Shown here in pieces: positions 17,163 through 26,149 of a DNA stretch of 51,757 bases. The position numbers and the translations under genes are program-made. The notes below the pieces were generated by a model. It worked only from the letters and a program-made list of their open reading frames with translations. It was not told the DNA's origin and ran no database searches. The stretch comes from Opitutales bacterium (GTDB taxonomy: Bacteria; Verrucomicrobiota; Verrucomicrobiia; Opitutales; Seribacteraceae), in assembly GCA_029254745.1 (NCBI GenBank), contig JAQWWZ010000043.1, positions 1-51,757 on the forward strand, written 5' to 3'. Every line of letters begins with the position of its first letter. The first letter of the stretch is position 1.

Positions 17163-19997
17163 ATGCCCACTTTTTTCTTTCCAGTATTTTTTCCCATGCT
17201 CGTAGTGCTTGGTACCATTCCTGAGAAGCCAAACTTTCAAGACGACATTTTACCAATACTCGACCAGTCCTGTAATTCTTGCCACAACCCTGAGAAAGCA
17301 AAAGGCAGTCTGGTCATGACCAGTCTTACTGCACTAATGAATGGAGGAAGTTCCGGTAATATTGTAGTTCCTAGAAATAGTAATAGTAGTGCTCTCTATC
17401 TACTCGCTGCACACGAGAAAGAACCTCACATGCCACCGCGTGGACAAGCCATTGAGGAAGAGCAGCTCAAGCTGATTAAAATATGGATAGATCAGGGCTT
17501 GCGGCCAACCGCTTCCGGGGAGCCCATAAAGGAAAAGATACATGTTGCCCTGGAATTAAAAACTAAAGACTTCGGCAAACCAAAAGGTCCGCCTCCGATG
17601 CCGAAAAACTTAAACCTTGAGCCTTTCCTGATTACCGAAAGAGGGTTTACCCCATCCGCAATGGAGACCTCGCCATGGTCTCCGCTCATCGCGATCGCAT
17701 GCCCAAAACAAATTCTGATCTATCACACCGAAACTTTAGAACTTCAGGCCATACTACCCTATCCTGAAGGATTTGCTGAATCTCTTGCATTTAGTAAAAA
17801 TGGATCATTGCTTCTAGCAAGTGGAGGGAAAGGTGGGAAAAGCGGAAAAGTGGTTGCTTGGGACATCCAATCAGGCCAACGAATGATTACCCTTGGGCAG
17901 GAAAAGGATTCAATTTTGACGACAGATATCAACCCAGATCAGTCATTGATTGCTATTGGAGGCACATCGAAAATCGTAAAAGTCTTTGATCTTGGTTCCG
18001 GAGAAGTTCTCTATGATATAAAAAAGCACTCCGAATGGGTAACCCAAGTAGCGATTTCACCCGACGGTATCCTGATGGCGACGGGAGATAGAAATGGTGG
18101 GCTTCATATTTGGGAAGTTGAAACTGGGAATCCATTTTACACTCTTTCTGGACATCAGGCAGAAATTACAGATTTGAGCTGGAGATCGGATGGAAACATC
18201 CTTCTTTCTTCTTCCGAAGATGGAACCTTGCATATGTGGGAAATGATAAGTGGCAAAAAGGTCAGGGATTGGGAGGCACACCCCAAAGGAGTCCTCTCAG
18301 CCCACTTTGATAAGAAAGCAAACATTATTTCCTCTGGTCGGGATAGAAAAGTAATCTGCTGGAATAATAACGGGAATGAAATCAGAACGATTTCAGGCTT
18401 TAAAGATATTGTTACAGAATCCAGATTCTCACAAGATGGACAAAGGCTTATAGCGGCGGACTGGATCGGGAACATCACAGTGTGGGATCCATTGGATGGC
18501 AAGCAATACGGTTCATTACAAAGTAATCCACCGTCCATAAAAAAACGTATTCGTGCCTACGAACTAAAACTCTCGCAAGTGCAGCAACAGGTAGTTGAAG
18601 AGCGAGATAAAACACGCCCCCTTCTCAATACGGCTCGACAAATAGAAAGCCAAGTCACGCAAAACAAGCAAAAAAAGAAAGACTTGGCTCTCCGAATCTC
18701 ACTACTTGAAAAAAGCAACCACACCCTCAAAATCGATATACAAACGCAGGCAAAAAAACTTACTCAAATCACCAGCCTTATCAACTCCACCATTTCTCAA
18801 ATCAATAAGAAAGAAAGCGAAATCAAACAAGTCTCTGCAAAGATTGGGAAAGAAAAGAGGCTACTTAAAGAGCTTGAACTCAGTAAAAAAGAAAGAGCAA
18901 GCACGATTGCGGCCCTACAAAACTCGTCTCTACAAATCCTTCCAAAAAATGCTGACAAAAATAAGAGTTCATCTCAAATCCGGATAACTGACCAAATCAG
19001 TAAAAGGAGAAATGAAATCAATGGAATCAATCTTACATTAGCTGACAAAATTAACTTTCTACGGGAAATAACAGAAAAGGAAAAACAATTACTCCTCCAA
19101 AAACATGACCTTTCGAACTCACTCTCTCAGATGAAATGGGAAAAGAAGAGTGTACAGAATTTACATGGCACCATTTCCAAAAACATACAAGCCAAGGGAA
19201 AAGAGATTGATCAACTGCAAGTCCTGTCCCGTTCGACCATGGCTCAGTTGAAGATCCTGGAAAAAAAATCAGTTTCAAACAAGCAAAACACAAAGGAAGC
19301 CCTAGCCCTTATCAAAAAAGCAGAAAAGGAAACTCAATCGCTCCATTATAATATCAAGAAGTGGAAAGCTGAAAAAATAAATAATCAAAGACACAAAGTT
19401 CTCGCCACAGTTCATGAAATAAAAGATCGGATTGAGTTACAAAACAGACGGCTAACTGATGTAGAAAACACCCGCAACCTAGCTTTGCAGGAACTCGAGC
19501 GAAAAGCAGAGCAATTGCTCAATTTGCCCAACAATATAACAAAAGCGAGGGAAGAAATAACAGCAAAGCAGGAACTTTTTGAAGAAAGCATTACCAAAGG
19601 AAATGACTTAGAAAAAAAGCAGGCAAGTACTATAGAATTAATCAAACAGACCGAGGGATTCAAGAAGAAGGATACCTACGAGGATGAGACTATCTCGCTC
19701 TCAAATTTAAGAAGGAAGCTCTCTCAAATTACATCCGACCTTAAAAGCCAAAAGGAAGAAACTACGCTTGCTTCTACTGACAAAAAACACGCTGAAAAAG
19801 TCCTGCACGGGTTGATGAGCCAACTAGGCAACCTGCCAGCCATTATCAAAGATAAGAAAGTTGATTACCAGTCTGCCCTAACTTCGCTCAACCAAATCAA
19901 TAAAGAGATTTCTACACTCCAAAAAATGGAACAGGAAAAACATAAGCAAGCACAAGCACTTCTTGACGATTACCAACAAGCTTTACCTAAGGGGTGA
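17163..19997 (+). CDS. PSCyt1-WD40-coiled-coil secreted protein
   Basis: A 944-residue protein with three parts. A leader peptide is followed by a planctomycete cytochrome C domain (QSCNSCHNPEKAKG, with a candidate distal Met in PHMPPRG). Residues about 155-460 are WD40 repeats, visible as recurring units such as DIKKHSEWVTQVAISPDG, LSGHQAEITDLSW and DWEAHPKGVLSAHF with terminal W-D pairs. The last half (about 465-940) is almost wholly charged coiled coil rich in Lys, Glu, Gln and Leu. It lies 37 bp after the DUF1553 gene, and its end overlaps the open frame of the next gene. The coiled coil could form an oligomer or a long spacer in the cell envelope; that is inference. Confidence 0.85.
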   Translation: MPTFFFPVFFPMLVVLGTIPEKPNFQDDILPILDQSCNSCHNPEKAKGSLVMTSLTALMNGGSSGNIVVPRNSNSSALYLLAAHEKEPHMPPRGQAIEEEQLKLIKIWIDQGLRPTASGEPIKEKIHVALELKTKDFGKPKGPPPMPKNLNLEPFLITERGFTPSAMETSPWSPLIAIACPKQILIYHTETLELQAILPYPEGFAESLAFSKNGSLLLASGGKGGKSGKVVAWDIQSGQRMITLGQEKDSILTTDINPDQSLIAIGGTSKIVKVFDLGSGEVLYDIKKHSEWVTQVAISPDGILMATGDRNGGLHIWEVETGNPFYTLSGHQAEITDLSWRSDGNILLSSSEDGTLHMWEMISGKKVRDWEAHPKGVLSAHFDKKANIISSGRDRKVICWNNNGNEIRTISGFKDIVTESRFSQDGQRLIAADWIGNITVWDPLDGKQYGSLQSNPPSIKKRIRAYELKLSQVQQQVVEERDKTRPLLNTARQIESQVTQNKQKKKDLALRISLLEKSNHTLKIDIQTQAKKLTQITSLINSTISQINKKESEIKQVSAKIGKEKRLLKELELSKKERASTIAALQNSSLQILPKNADKNKSSSQIRITDQISKRRNEINGINLTLADKINFLREITEKEKQLLLQKHDLSNSLSQMKWEKKSVQNLHGTISKNIQAKGKEIDQLQVLSRSTMAQLKILEKKSVSNKQNTKEALALIKKAEKETQSLHYNIKKWKAEKINNQRHKVLATVHEIKDRIELQNRRLTDVENTRNLALQELERKAEQLLNLPNNITKAREEITAKQELFEESITKGNDLEKKQASTIELIKQTEGFKKKDTYEDETISLSNLRRKLSQITSDLKSQKEETTLASTDKKHAEKVLHGLMSQLGNLPAIIKDKKVDYQSALTSLNQINKEISTLQKMEQEKHKQAQALLDDYQQALPKG

Positions 19998-22356
19998 GCA
20001 GAGCATTCTTTCGTTTGCCATCCCCTGCTTACTCGCTTCAATTATCTCAGTGTATATAAATCCTTATACTTGGTTCCTGCTTACCCTGCATGGGGTTGGC
20101 CATCTTTTCCTGTTTTTTCCTTTAGCAGCACAATCACAAGAAAGCAACAGTACCCACCAACCTTCTGCTTTGGGCATGACTCCTGGCACGAATACTTTCC
20201 AGCATTTGGCAGCTTCAATCAAGCCGTCGGTTGTTATGATTGAGAGCGTGAATCGAGTTGGTCGAGAAGGCGGTAGAGGGACCGGTTTTGTCGTTGCAGA
20301 AAACGGGTTGATCGCGACTAACTTTCATGTCATCGGAGAACACCGAGATTTCAGGGTCCGATTTGCAGATGGTAAAAGTTTTCGTCCCACTAGCATTATA
20401 TCCGTAGACCGTGCGCAAGACTTGGTCTTATTTTCGATTGATGCCTACAACCTAGTCCCCCTACCTCTTGGGGACTCATCAACTCTCAAAGCTGGCGAAA
20501 CCATCCTCTCCCTGGGCAACCCATTGGGGTATAGCTTTAGTGTCAGTCGTGGGGTAATTGCCGCAATCCGTGAATTAGAATTTGGGGATGGGCGCCCCAT
20601 GATTCAAGTGGCAGTTCCTATCGAACCAGGCAGCAGCGGAAGCCCGGTGATTAATTTAGAGGGAGAGGTCGTCTCTATTTTATCAATTAAATCGGGCGGA
20701 GCGATGGGCTTCGGGGTCCCTGTTAATATATTAAAAAATCTAATCGGCGAAAATTCAAAACCGATTCCTTTCGATAAGTGGCTAACTATTGGCAACTTGG
20801 ATAAATTACAATGGGAAGCGATGATGGATGGTGCATGGAAGCAAAGAGCAGGTGAGATTAGGGCTACTGGATTCGGTAATGGATTTGGTGGTCGTATGTT
20901 ATGCCTTAATCAAATCGGGTTAATCGCCGCACCTTTCGAGTTGGAAGTTGAAGTCAAACTTGATGATGAGAGTGGTGCGGCAGGCCTTGTTTTTTGCTCG
21001 GATGAAGCAGGTTCTCACTATGGATTTTATCCAACAAACGGATCGCTCAGACTCACTCACTTTGCGGGACCGAGTGTGTACAACTGGAACATTCTTAAAA
21101 CTGTTGAAAGTCAGGCTTACTTACCTGGAAAATGGAATCACATTCATGTTAAGTTTGAAGATAATGGTCGTATCATTTGCTCGGTAAACAAGGAGGTTGT
21201 GATTGATGTATTAGATTTTGAGAAAACAGGCGGGCTTGTTGGAATTTGTAAATTTCGTGAACCCACAGCCACTTTTCGTAATTTTCGTTTTGCTAAAAGA
21301 TTTCCAACAGAAAAAGTCAGCTCAAAATTGCGTGATAAAGTGCGTAAGCTTACTCGTGATCTTTCCCTACATCCACATGTAAAAGAAAAAGAAGTAGAAC
21401 AGATTTTAGAAATTGGAGAAATAGCACCGCAAATTCTTGAAGATTATTCCGAAGAACTAAGGCAAAAATCAATTAAAATTGAATGGCTAGCCCAAGAAGT
21501 TCGGGAACGATTGGTCATCGCAGAACTGGTGAAATCTCTTAGCCATGCAGATGATAATTCTATCGACCTGCTAAGGTCTGCCCTGCTTATAGCTCGCATA
21601 GACAACGAGCATTTTAATCTCAACGACTACCTTAAAAGGGCTGACCTCTTGGCAGATAGTATACAGGCAATTTTCCCCAAAGAAGCTAACGACGAACAAA
21701 GAATCAGAATTCTTGTGCAACAGCTCTTTTCTGAAATGGGATTTCATGGAAGTACTCTCGATTACCACCATCGCTCAAATAGTTATATAAACGAAGTTAT
21801 AGACGACCGTGAAGGCCTGCCCATAACTCTTTCTATTCTGTTCATTGAATTGGCCAACAGGCTAAATTTAAATGTTTCTGGATTGAGCATTCCCGGGCAC
21901 TTTTTAGCGATATATAGAGAACCATCATCCAATAACGATCTAGGCAAAAATAAGCGACAAGGGGCAAAAGAATTAATCATTGATTCTTTTGGGGGGAAAA
22001 TCATTAACCGAAACCAAGCGGCAAAGCTTTCCGGTTTTAAGCTCAAAGATCTCGCATTTGAACCATGTGCAAAGAAAGACATCATTAAAAGAATGCTTCA
22101 TAATCTAGTACAGATTGCTGAAAGCGAAAACGACCCAGTATCCCAACTTAGATACCTCGGAACCATCTTAGCTATTTCTCCCGATGACCGTTATTCCCGA
22201 GCCCAACGGGCAATGCTTTTATATATTTCAGGTAAGCTTGAAAAGGCCCTCACAGACATCGACCTTCTTCTTGAACAGTATCCTGATAGTCCAGAAAATG
22301 AACCCCTCCGAATCATTCGCGAAAGACTATTAGAACAAGGAGCCGCTGCGTTTTAA
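19963..22356 (+). CDS. HtrA-like serine protease fused to LamG-like and SirB1/TPR regions
   Basis: Up to 797 residues; the start is uncertain. TTG 19963 overlaps the upstream gene by 35 bp and GTG 20050 is an alternative; no early in-frame ATG precedes the membrane/signal segment (about 15-57). A trypsin-like protease domain (about 80-262) has the triad His122 (ATNFHVIG), Asp153 (AQDLVLF) and Ser225 (GSSGSP). No PDZ domain follows. Residues about 285-445 resemble a concanavalin/LamG or DUF1080 sandwich (FELEVEVKLDDESGAAGLVF; PGKWNHIHVKF). About 480-797 matches SirB1 (transglutaminase-like core2: DDREGLPITLSILFIELANRL, PGHFLAIY) with a C-terminal TPR pair. It closes the five-gene run and may process or stabilise its exported partners. 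Confidence 0.82.
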   Translation: MTITNKLYLRGEQSILSFAIPCLLASIISVYINPYTWFLLTLHGVGHLFLFFPLAAQSQESNSTHQPSALGMTPGTNTFQHLAASIKPSVVMIESVNRVGREGGRGTGFVVAENGLIATNFHVIGEHRDFRVRFADGKSFRPTSIISVDRAQDLVLFSIDAYNLVPLPLGDSSTLKAGETILSLGNPLGYSFSVSRGVIAAIRELEFGDGRPMIQVAVPIEPGSSGSPVINLEGEVVSILSIKSGGAMGFGVPVNILKNLIGENSKPIPFDKWLTIGNLDKLQWEAMMDGAWKQRAGEIRATGFGNGFGGRMLCLNQIGLIAAPFELEVEVKLDDESGAAGLVFCSDEAGSHYGFYPTNGSLRLTHFAGPSVYNWNILKTVESQAYLPGKWNHIHVKFEDNGRIICSVNKEVVIDVLDFEKTGGLVGICKFREPTATFRNFRFAKRFPTEKVSSKLRDKVRKLTRDLSLHPHVKEKEVEQILEIGEIAPQILEDYSEELRQKSIKIEWLAQEVRERLVIAELVKSLSHADDNSIDLLRSALLIARIDNEHFNLNDYLKRADLLADSIQAIFPKEANDEQRIRILVQQLFSEMGFHGSTLDYHHRSNSYINEVIDDREGLPITLSILFIELANRLNLNVSGLSIPGHFLAIYREPSSNNDLGKNKRQGAKELIIDSFGGKIINRNQAAKLSGFKLKDLAFEPCAKKDIIKRMLHNLVQIAESENDPVSQLRYLGTILAISPDDRYSRAQRAMLLYISGKLEKALTDIDLLLEQYPDSPENEPLRIIRERLLEQGAAAF

Positions 22357-22382
22357 AAGACCTCCTCACAAAAAAAGCCCAA

Positions 22383-22967
22383 TTACAAAGGAAAGATATC
22401 ATCTTCAGTAAACTTTCCAGTTGTTTCTCCGTCTGGGCCTAATGAAAAAATTTTATAACCCCCTGCATTGTCTTTTCTGGGATACTCGTACTGATACTCA
22501 TTACCCCAGGGATCAAGAAAGCTTGGGTCTTTTGATAAGATGTTGGATATCCAAATTTTCAAGGAATTGCCATCATTGTGAGAAAAGTCTGGGATCTCAG
22601 CTTCATCGAAAACAGCTGTATCAAAACCAAGTAATCCAGCTGGTAATGTAGCACGATTGGGTGGAACTTCCAAACCACCCATTGCATTATGAAAGCCAAT
22701 CATAGATAGAAACAAACATTCCCCCGGCGTACAAACCGCTTCAGGGCAATTGGGGAAATCTCCAAACTCTCGAAAATAACTAGTTATCCCAACCTCCAAG
22801 GCTGACAGCTCTAAGTGAGCTTTTTTTTCATTTTGCTTTTCCTGTACATATGAAAAACCTACCAACAAGGTACTCAATAAAATCCCAATGATTAAAAGAA
22901 TCACCAAAAGTTCTATCAAACTGTAACCAGGATCCCTTTGCTTTCTCAATCGACACCCCCACCCCAC
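22383..22967 (-). CDS. GspG-like type II pseudopilin
   Basis: A 194-residue protein with a prepilin signal: a short basic leader, then DPG, cleavage, and YSLIELLVILLIIGILLSTLLVGF, with Glu at position 5 of the mature chain. The C-terminal part DPWGNEYQYEYP followed by YKIFSLGPDGETTGKFTEDDI is the calcium-binding major-pseudopilin pattern of GspG. The middle (residues about 60-130) is longer than in classic GspG and has several Cys residues (FPNCPEAVCTPGEC). No gspD, gspE or gspF genes are nearby, so it is a stand-alone pseudopilin, as often seen in verrucomicrobia. Its start overlaps the end of the TPR gene by 22 bp, implying coupled translation. Confidence 0.85.
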   Translation of the reverse strand: MGWGCRLRKQRDPGYSLIELLVILLIIGILLSTLLVGFSYVQEKQNEKKAHLELSALEVGITSYFREFGDFPNCPEAVCTPGECLFLSMIGFHNAMGGLEVPPNRATLPAGLLGFDTAVFDEAEIPDFSHNDGNSLKIWISNILSKDPSFLDPWGNEYQYEYPRKDNAGGYKIFSLGPDGETTGKFTEDDIFPL

Positions 22968-23473
22968 CCCAGTTGAAGTAGAGCCTTATGGACCGGCTTC
23001 AGGTCTTCATCTGCCAACGCCATCACTTTATATTTCTGATCACGTTGAACAGCCTCTTTCAACAAATCAATACATTCTTTTGGACTTTTTAAAAGTGATG
23101 CATAACAGGCTAGGTTGTAGCGAATAATCGCACTTTCATTGTGCTTCACCAATCCATCTAACAGTATTTCCCTGGCACTCTCTACAGATTCCGACCGTCT
23201 GGTGGCATAGGCTTCAGACACCCACCACGCTTCTTCCTCAGGAAACTCATGGCGCAGGCTCCTGGCGAAAGATTGCATCATACTCCAATCTGCAATCTCC
23301 TGATGCAGAAAAGTAAGCAGTGCCTTCTTTTGCTTAGACCAGGGCATGATGTCAGGAACTGCACGCAGTTCTAGTTGCACATCATCAAACATTTCTAAAT
23401 CAAAAAAACCTTGAGCCCTTTTTAGGTGCACAGGAGGAGCCAATTGATGAGGAGGTAAAGGCAAGTCACTCAT
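22946..23473 (-). CDS. Small TPR-like protein
   Basis: A 175-residue, mostly helical protein without a signal peptide. Repeat-like helices are seen in AQGFFDLEMFDDVQLELRAV, ILLDGLVKHNESAIIRYNLACY and KECIDLLKEAVQRDQKYK. The last two resemble TPR units (N..LACY.A.L and A..L..A...D). It ends with a glycine-rich VD tail just after overlapping the pseudopilin start. It might be a cytoplasmic adaptor, perhaps unrelated to the pilin. No more specific family is recognised. Confidence 0.7.
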   Translation of the reverse strand: MSDLPLPPHQLAPPVHLKRAQGFFDLEMFDDVQLELRAVPDIMPWSKQKKALLTFLHQEIADWSMMQSFARSLRHEFPEEEAWWVSEAYATRRSESVESAREILLDGLVKHNESAIIRYNLACYASLLKSPKECIDLLKEAVQRDQKYKVMALADEDLKPVHKALLQLGWGGGVD

Positions 23474-23514
23474 CGTTGCCCAAGCTTATCGATCTAAAAA
23501 ACAGACGGATTTTA

Positions 23515-24054
23515 TTAGTTGGCAATTTCCCAAAACTCCACTTCTCCCCATTGATGGCCCCATCCGTCATAAGACGGCGTGATTCGAAAATATCTTGCCT
23601 TAATCGCCTTTAAATCAATTTCTGCCCAAGCGGCTTTCCCTTTTTCAGCCACGAAACCAGAATACTCATTGAAAAGCATAAAGTTTTGATTATCGAGACT
23701 TACTTCAATCTTTACCTTGGAAAGCTCCTGAACTCGATCCCATGGCTGGTAATATATACGAATAACCCCGATTCTTTTGGTGGAGCCTACATCAAAGATA
23801 AAGGTTGGGTTTTTCTTCATCCATACACTCCATGAAGAGCGCCACCCATTGGGGGGTAATTTACCATCTACCAAGCTTTCGACCCCATATCTACCCGCAT
23901 CCGATGTTGGAGACACAGAAGTTTTCACATCTTGTACAGGACAAAGCACAAAGCTTCTAGAATCTCCGGGAAGAGAACGACTTTGTCCATAGGTAAAATC
24001 AAAATTACCGCATGTAAGACCTATGATAAAAAGCAATCCATTTCTAAGTTTCAT
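23515..24054 (-). CDS. Secreted discoidin/F5-8 type C-like domain protein
   Basis: A 179-residue protein with a signal peptide (MKLRNGLLFIIGLTCG...). The remainder is a single beta-sandwich of the coagulation factor 5/8 C-terminal (CBM32-like) type: YGVESLVDGKLPPNGWRSSW at the start, IFDVGSTKRIGVIRIYYQPWD, VKIEVSLDNQNF, then ARYFRITPSYDGWGHQWGEVEFWE. Such domains bind glycans or surfaces. No catalytic domain is attached, so it is probably a binding module by itself. It lies between the LysR gene (59 bp upstream) and the TPR gene, all on the minus strand. Confidence 0.82.
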   Translation of the reverse strand: MKLRNGLLFIIGLTCGNFDFTYGQSRSLPGDSRSFVLCPVQDVKTSVSPTSDAGRYGVESLVDGKLPPNGWRSSWSVWMKKNPTFIFDVGSTKRIGVIRIYYQPWDRVQELSKVKIEVSLDNQNFMLFNEYSGFVAEKGKAAWAEIDLKAIKARYFRITPSYDGWGHQWGEVEFWEIAN

Positions 24055-24113
24055 ATTCTTTTTTTGTATGCATTTGAATCTACATGCAAGAAAACAACTT
24101 TTTGGGAAAAAAC

Positions 24114-25040
24114 TTACCTCTTTTTACTTACCATCCAATGACAGCCTGATTCTTCTCCAATTTTAATAAAAATTCGTTCTGCTTTGTTAAGTATCCTTCC
24201 TCTCCGAACAGAAATGCCCCAAGTTCTTGTAAGTTTTGGGAATCCTAGGGATAGACTATTTAATTCTCCTCGACTACACTCTTCCTCAACTGACCATGAT
24301 GCCATAACGCTTATACCCATCCCAACTTTTATAAGTTCCTTGGTGGCTTCTGGGCTACTCATTTCCATGAATGAGTTTAATTTTACACCTTTCTCATTTA
24401 GGTAATCATTTAAAGCACGAAAAGTATAACTTGAACGATTATAAAGTATGAAATTTTCGGCAACCGCTTGGTTCCAATCTATCTTTCCCGTTTGACTCCA
24501 ACGATGATCGGGGAGAACAACGAGCCGTAATTCATCTGAAAAACAAGGCACAAAATCAATCTCGCTACTTTTGACCGGTTCCAAGGTGATAGCTAAGTCA
24601 ATTTCACCTAAGTTTAGCATTTCAAGACACTGAGGGGTATCTTCAGCTTTGACTTCAAACCGACATTTGGGGTGAGCTTCTTTAAATTTTGCTAAAATAG
24701 GAGGTAATAAAAAACGGCATGCTTGCTCACTCGCTCCTAGCCGTAACCTGCCAGACCCGAACTTTTCAAAGCCGTTCAATTCCTGACGTAATACCTGCAT
24801 CTCCCCAAGGTAAGGTCGAGCAAACCTAAGTAACCGATCTCCGGCTTCCGTAATGGAAAACTTTTTTCCCTGTCTGCGAAAAAGCTTACAACCTAGCTCC
24901 TCCTCCAGCGACTTCATCGAGTGACTAACTGCTGACTGAGTGAGAAAAAGTTGCTTCGCTGTTTCAGTAAAACTTCCAGTTCTACAAAGCACTTCAAATG
25001 CCTCTAATTGTCTGCTTTCTAATAGACTGCTTCTTTTCAT
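24114..25040 (-). CDS. LysR-family transcriptional regulator
   Basis: A 308-residue LysR regulator. The winged helix-turn-helix is at residues 8-67 (LEAFEVLCRTGSFTETAKQL, TQSAVSHSMKSLEEELGCKL), followed by a linker helix and a periplasmic-binding-like effector domain from about 92 (GSGRLRLGASEQACRFLLP). No characteristic effector-site sequence identifies the ligand. It is divergent from the secreted protein at 25147, and a perfect inverted repeat lies between them at 25085-25105. The discoidin, TPR and pseudopilin genes lie downstream on its own strand. Confidence 0.93.
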   Translation of the reverse strand: MKRSSLLESRQLEAFEVLCRTGSFTETAKQLFLTQSAVSHSMKSLEEELGCKLFRRQGKKFSITEAGDRLLRFARPYLGEMQVLRQELNGFEKFGSGRLRLGASEQACRFLLPPILAKFKEAHPKCRFEVKAEDTPQCLEMLNLGEIDLAITLEPVKSSEIDFVPCFSDELRLVVLPDHRWSQTGKIDWNQAVAENFILYNRSSYTFRALNDYLNEKGVKLNSFMEMSSPEATKELIKVGMGISVMASWSVEEECSRGELNSLSLGFPKLTRTWGISVRRGRILNKAERIFIKIGEESGCHWMVSKKR

Positions 25041-25084
25041 TTATTCGAGTTCTTTGCATTTCATGATCCAATTTCAATCGTAGC

Positions 25085-25105
25085 AGAAAAATGAACACTT
25101 TTTCT
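25085..25105. promoter_or_regulatory. Inverted repeat, possible LysR operator
   Basis: A perfect 7-bp inverted repeat, AGAAAAA-N7-TTTTTCT, lies between the divergent LysR gene (start 25040) and the secreted-protein gene (start 25147). Size and position fit a LysR-type regulator site, although the arms are AT-rich and could arise by chance. Confidence 0.35.
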
Positions 25106-25146
25106 ACTTCTTACAGCTTGTCGGATTAAGAGAATTCCATACGCTA

Positions 25147-26139
25147 ATGATCATGTTCCGAATCATTACCCACATCATCAGTACCACTTTTATTCTTTCA
25201 GTTACATCTACTTTATTTTCTCAAGTGCATCCTAAAGAAGCACTAGGTCGTAAAGTTTTTGACTCGTTTAGAAATCAAAATTTTAAAAGTCTTTATAATT
25301 CATCTATCTTTTCCTTACCAGAGGAGAACTTTAAGTTTCTGGTCGAGAATATTCGCAATCAATCACTGCGTAATGATCTAATCAAAATCCATTCTATCCC
25401 TTTCCCTCCTGAAGCTATCACCGCACAGCAAAGGTGGGCTGTAGCATTTCAGCATAATTGGAGAAATGAATGGCGTCATATTTCCCGCTTTACTCCAGAC
25501 CGAATTCGTGAACAAGCCATGCTTCCTATCCTCAAAGCAGTCCACGAACATGACATTCAATGGAAAACCGTACAACTCGTTGCCATAGAAATTCTACTTC
25601 CGGTCATTTGGAAAAATGGACGCTTTGACATCAAAGGCGATCCTGATCTCGATGAAAACTCTACAAGCTCTAGAACTTTATACATCGACCGTAACCTTAA
25701 CTACCGACTTAGACCCGACAGCTCAACCTATGCAAAAGCCTTTATGGTCGGCACTGATCCAGAGGATTCAGACTTAGCTTACAATCGTGGTATTTTAGGA
25801 AATGGCAATGGCCAAGGTGACATACTCATTCGCTTCGACCGATCCACTCCGGATGAACTTTTTTACTTTTGTCCTGACCAGAAAGCAGCAGGCGGGTCAG
25901 TAAAAGTATTGGATTACCATCACACTGATCGTCCCAACCAAAGGCATGATTTATTGCTAACATTTGCCTACGGTTCCCCTTTGGAGGCTTTTCAAATCAT
26001 GATCCCTGAAGTCATCACAAACCTTAGGCCCAATCCTAATCCTGCTCTCGCTCCATTGCCAGACTTACCTATTTTTTGCGAACGCCCACATTGGTTAGGT
26101 CCCGCTTCCCTCCCTCGAGGTTTACAGTTTCCTTACTAA
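25147..26139 (+). CDS. Secreted protein of unknown function
   Basis: A 330-residue protein with a signal peptide (about residues 1-26, ending LFSQ). I do not recognise the family. Residues 27-140 are helical and Arg/Asn/Phe-rich. The later part has Asp/Gly-rich segments (DPEDSDLAYNRGILGNGN, DILIRFDRSTPDELFYF, CPDQKAAGGSVKVL) and a proline-rich stretch NPNPALAPLPDLP near the C-terminus. It is divergent from the LysR gene and so may be its target. It converges with the MORN-repeat gene, 10 bp away. Confidence 0.7.
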   Translation: MIMFRIITHIISTTFILSVTSTLFSQVHPKEALGRKVFDSFRNQNFKSLYNSSIFSLPEENFKFLVENIRNQSLRNDLIKIHSIPFPPEAITAQQRWAVAFQHNWRNEWRHISRFTPDRIREQAMLPILKAVHEHDIQWKTVQLVAIEILLPVIWKNGRFDIKGDPDLDENSTSSRTLYIDRNLNYRLRPDSSTYAKAFMVGTDPEDSDLAYNRGILGNGNGQGDILIRFDRSTPDELFYFCPDQKAAGGSVKVLDYHHTDRPNQRHDLLLTFAYGSPLEAFQIMIPEVITNLRPNPNPALAPLPDLPIFCERPHWLGPASLPRGLQFPY

Positions 26140-26149
26140 AAACGATTGC

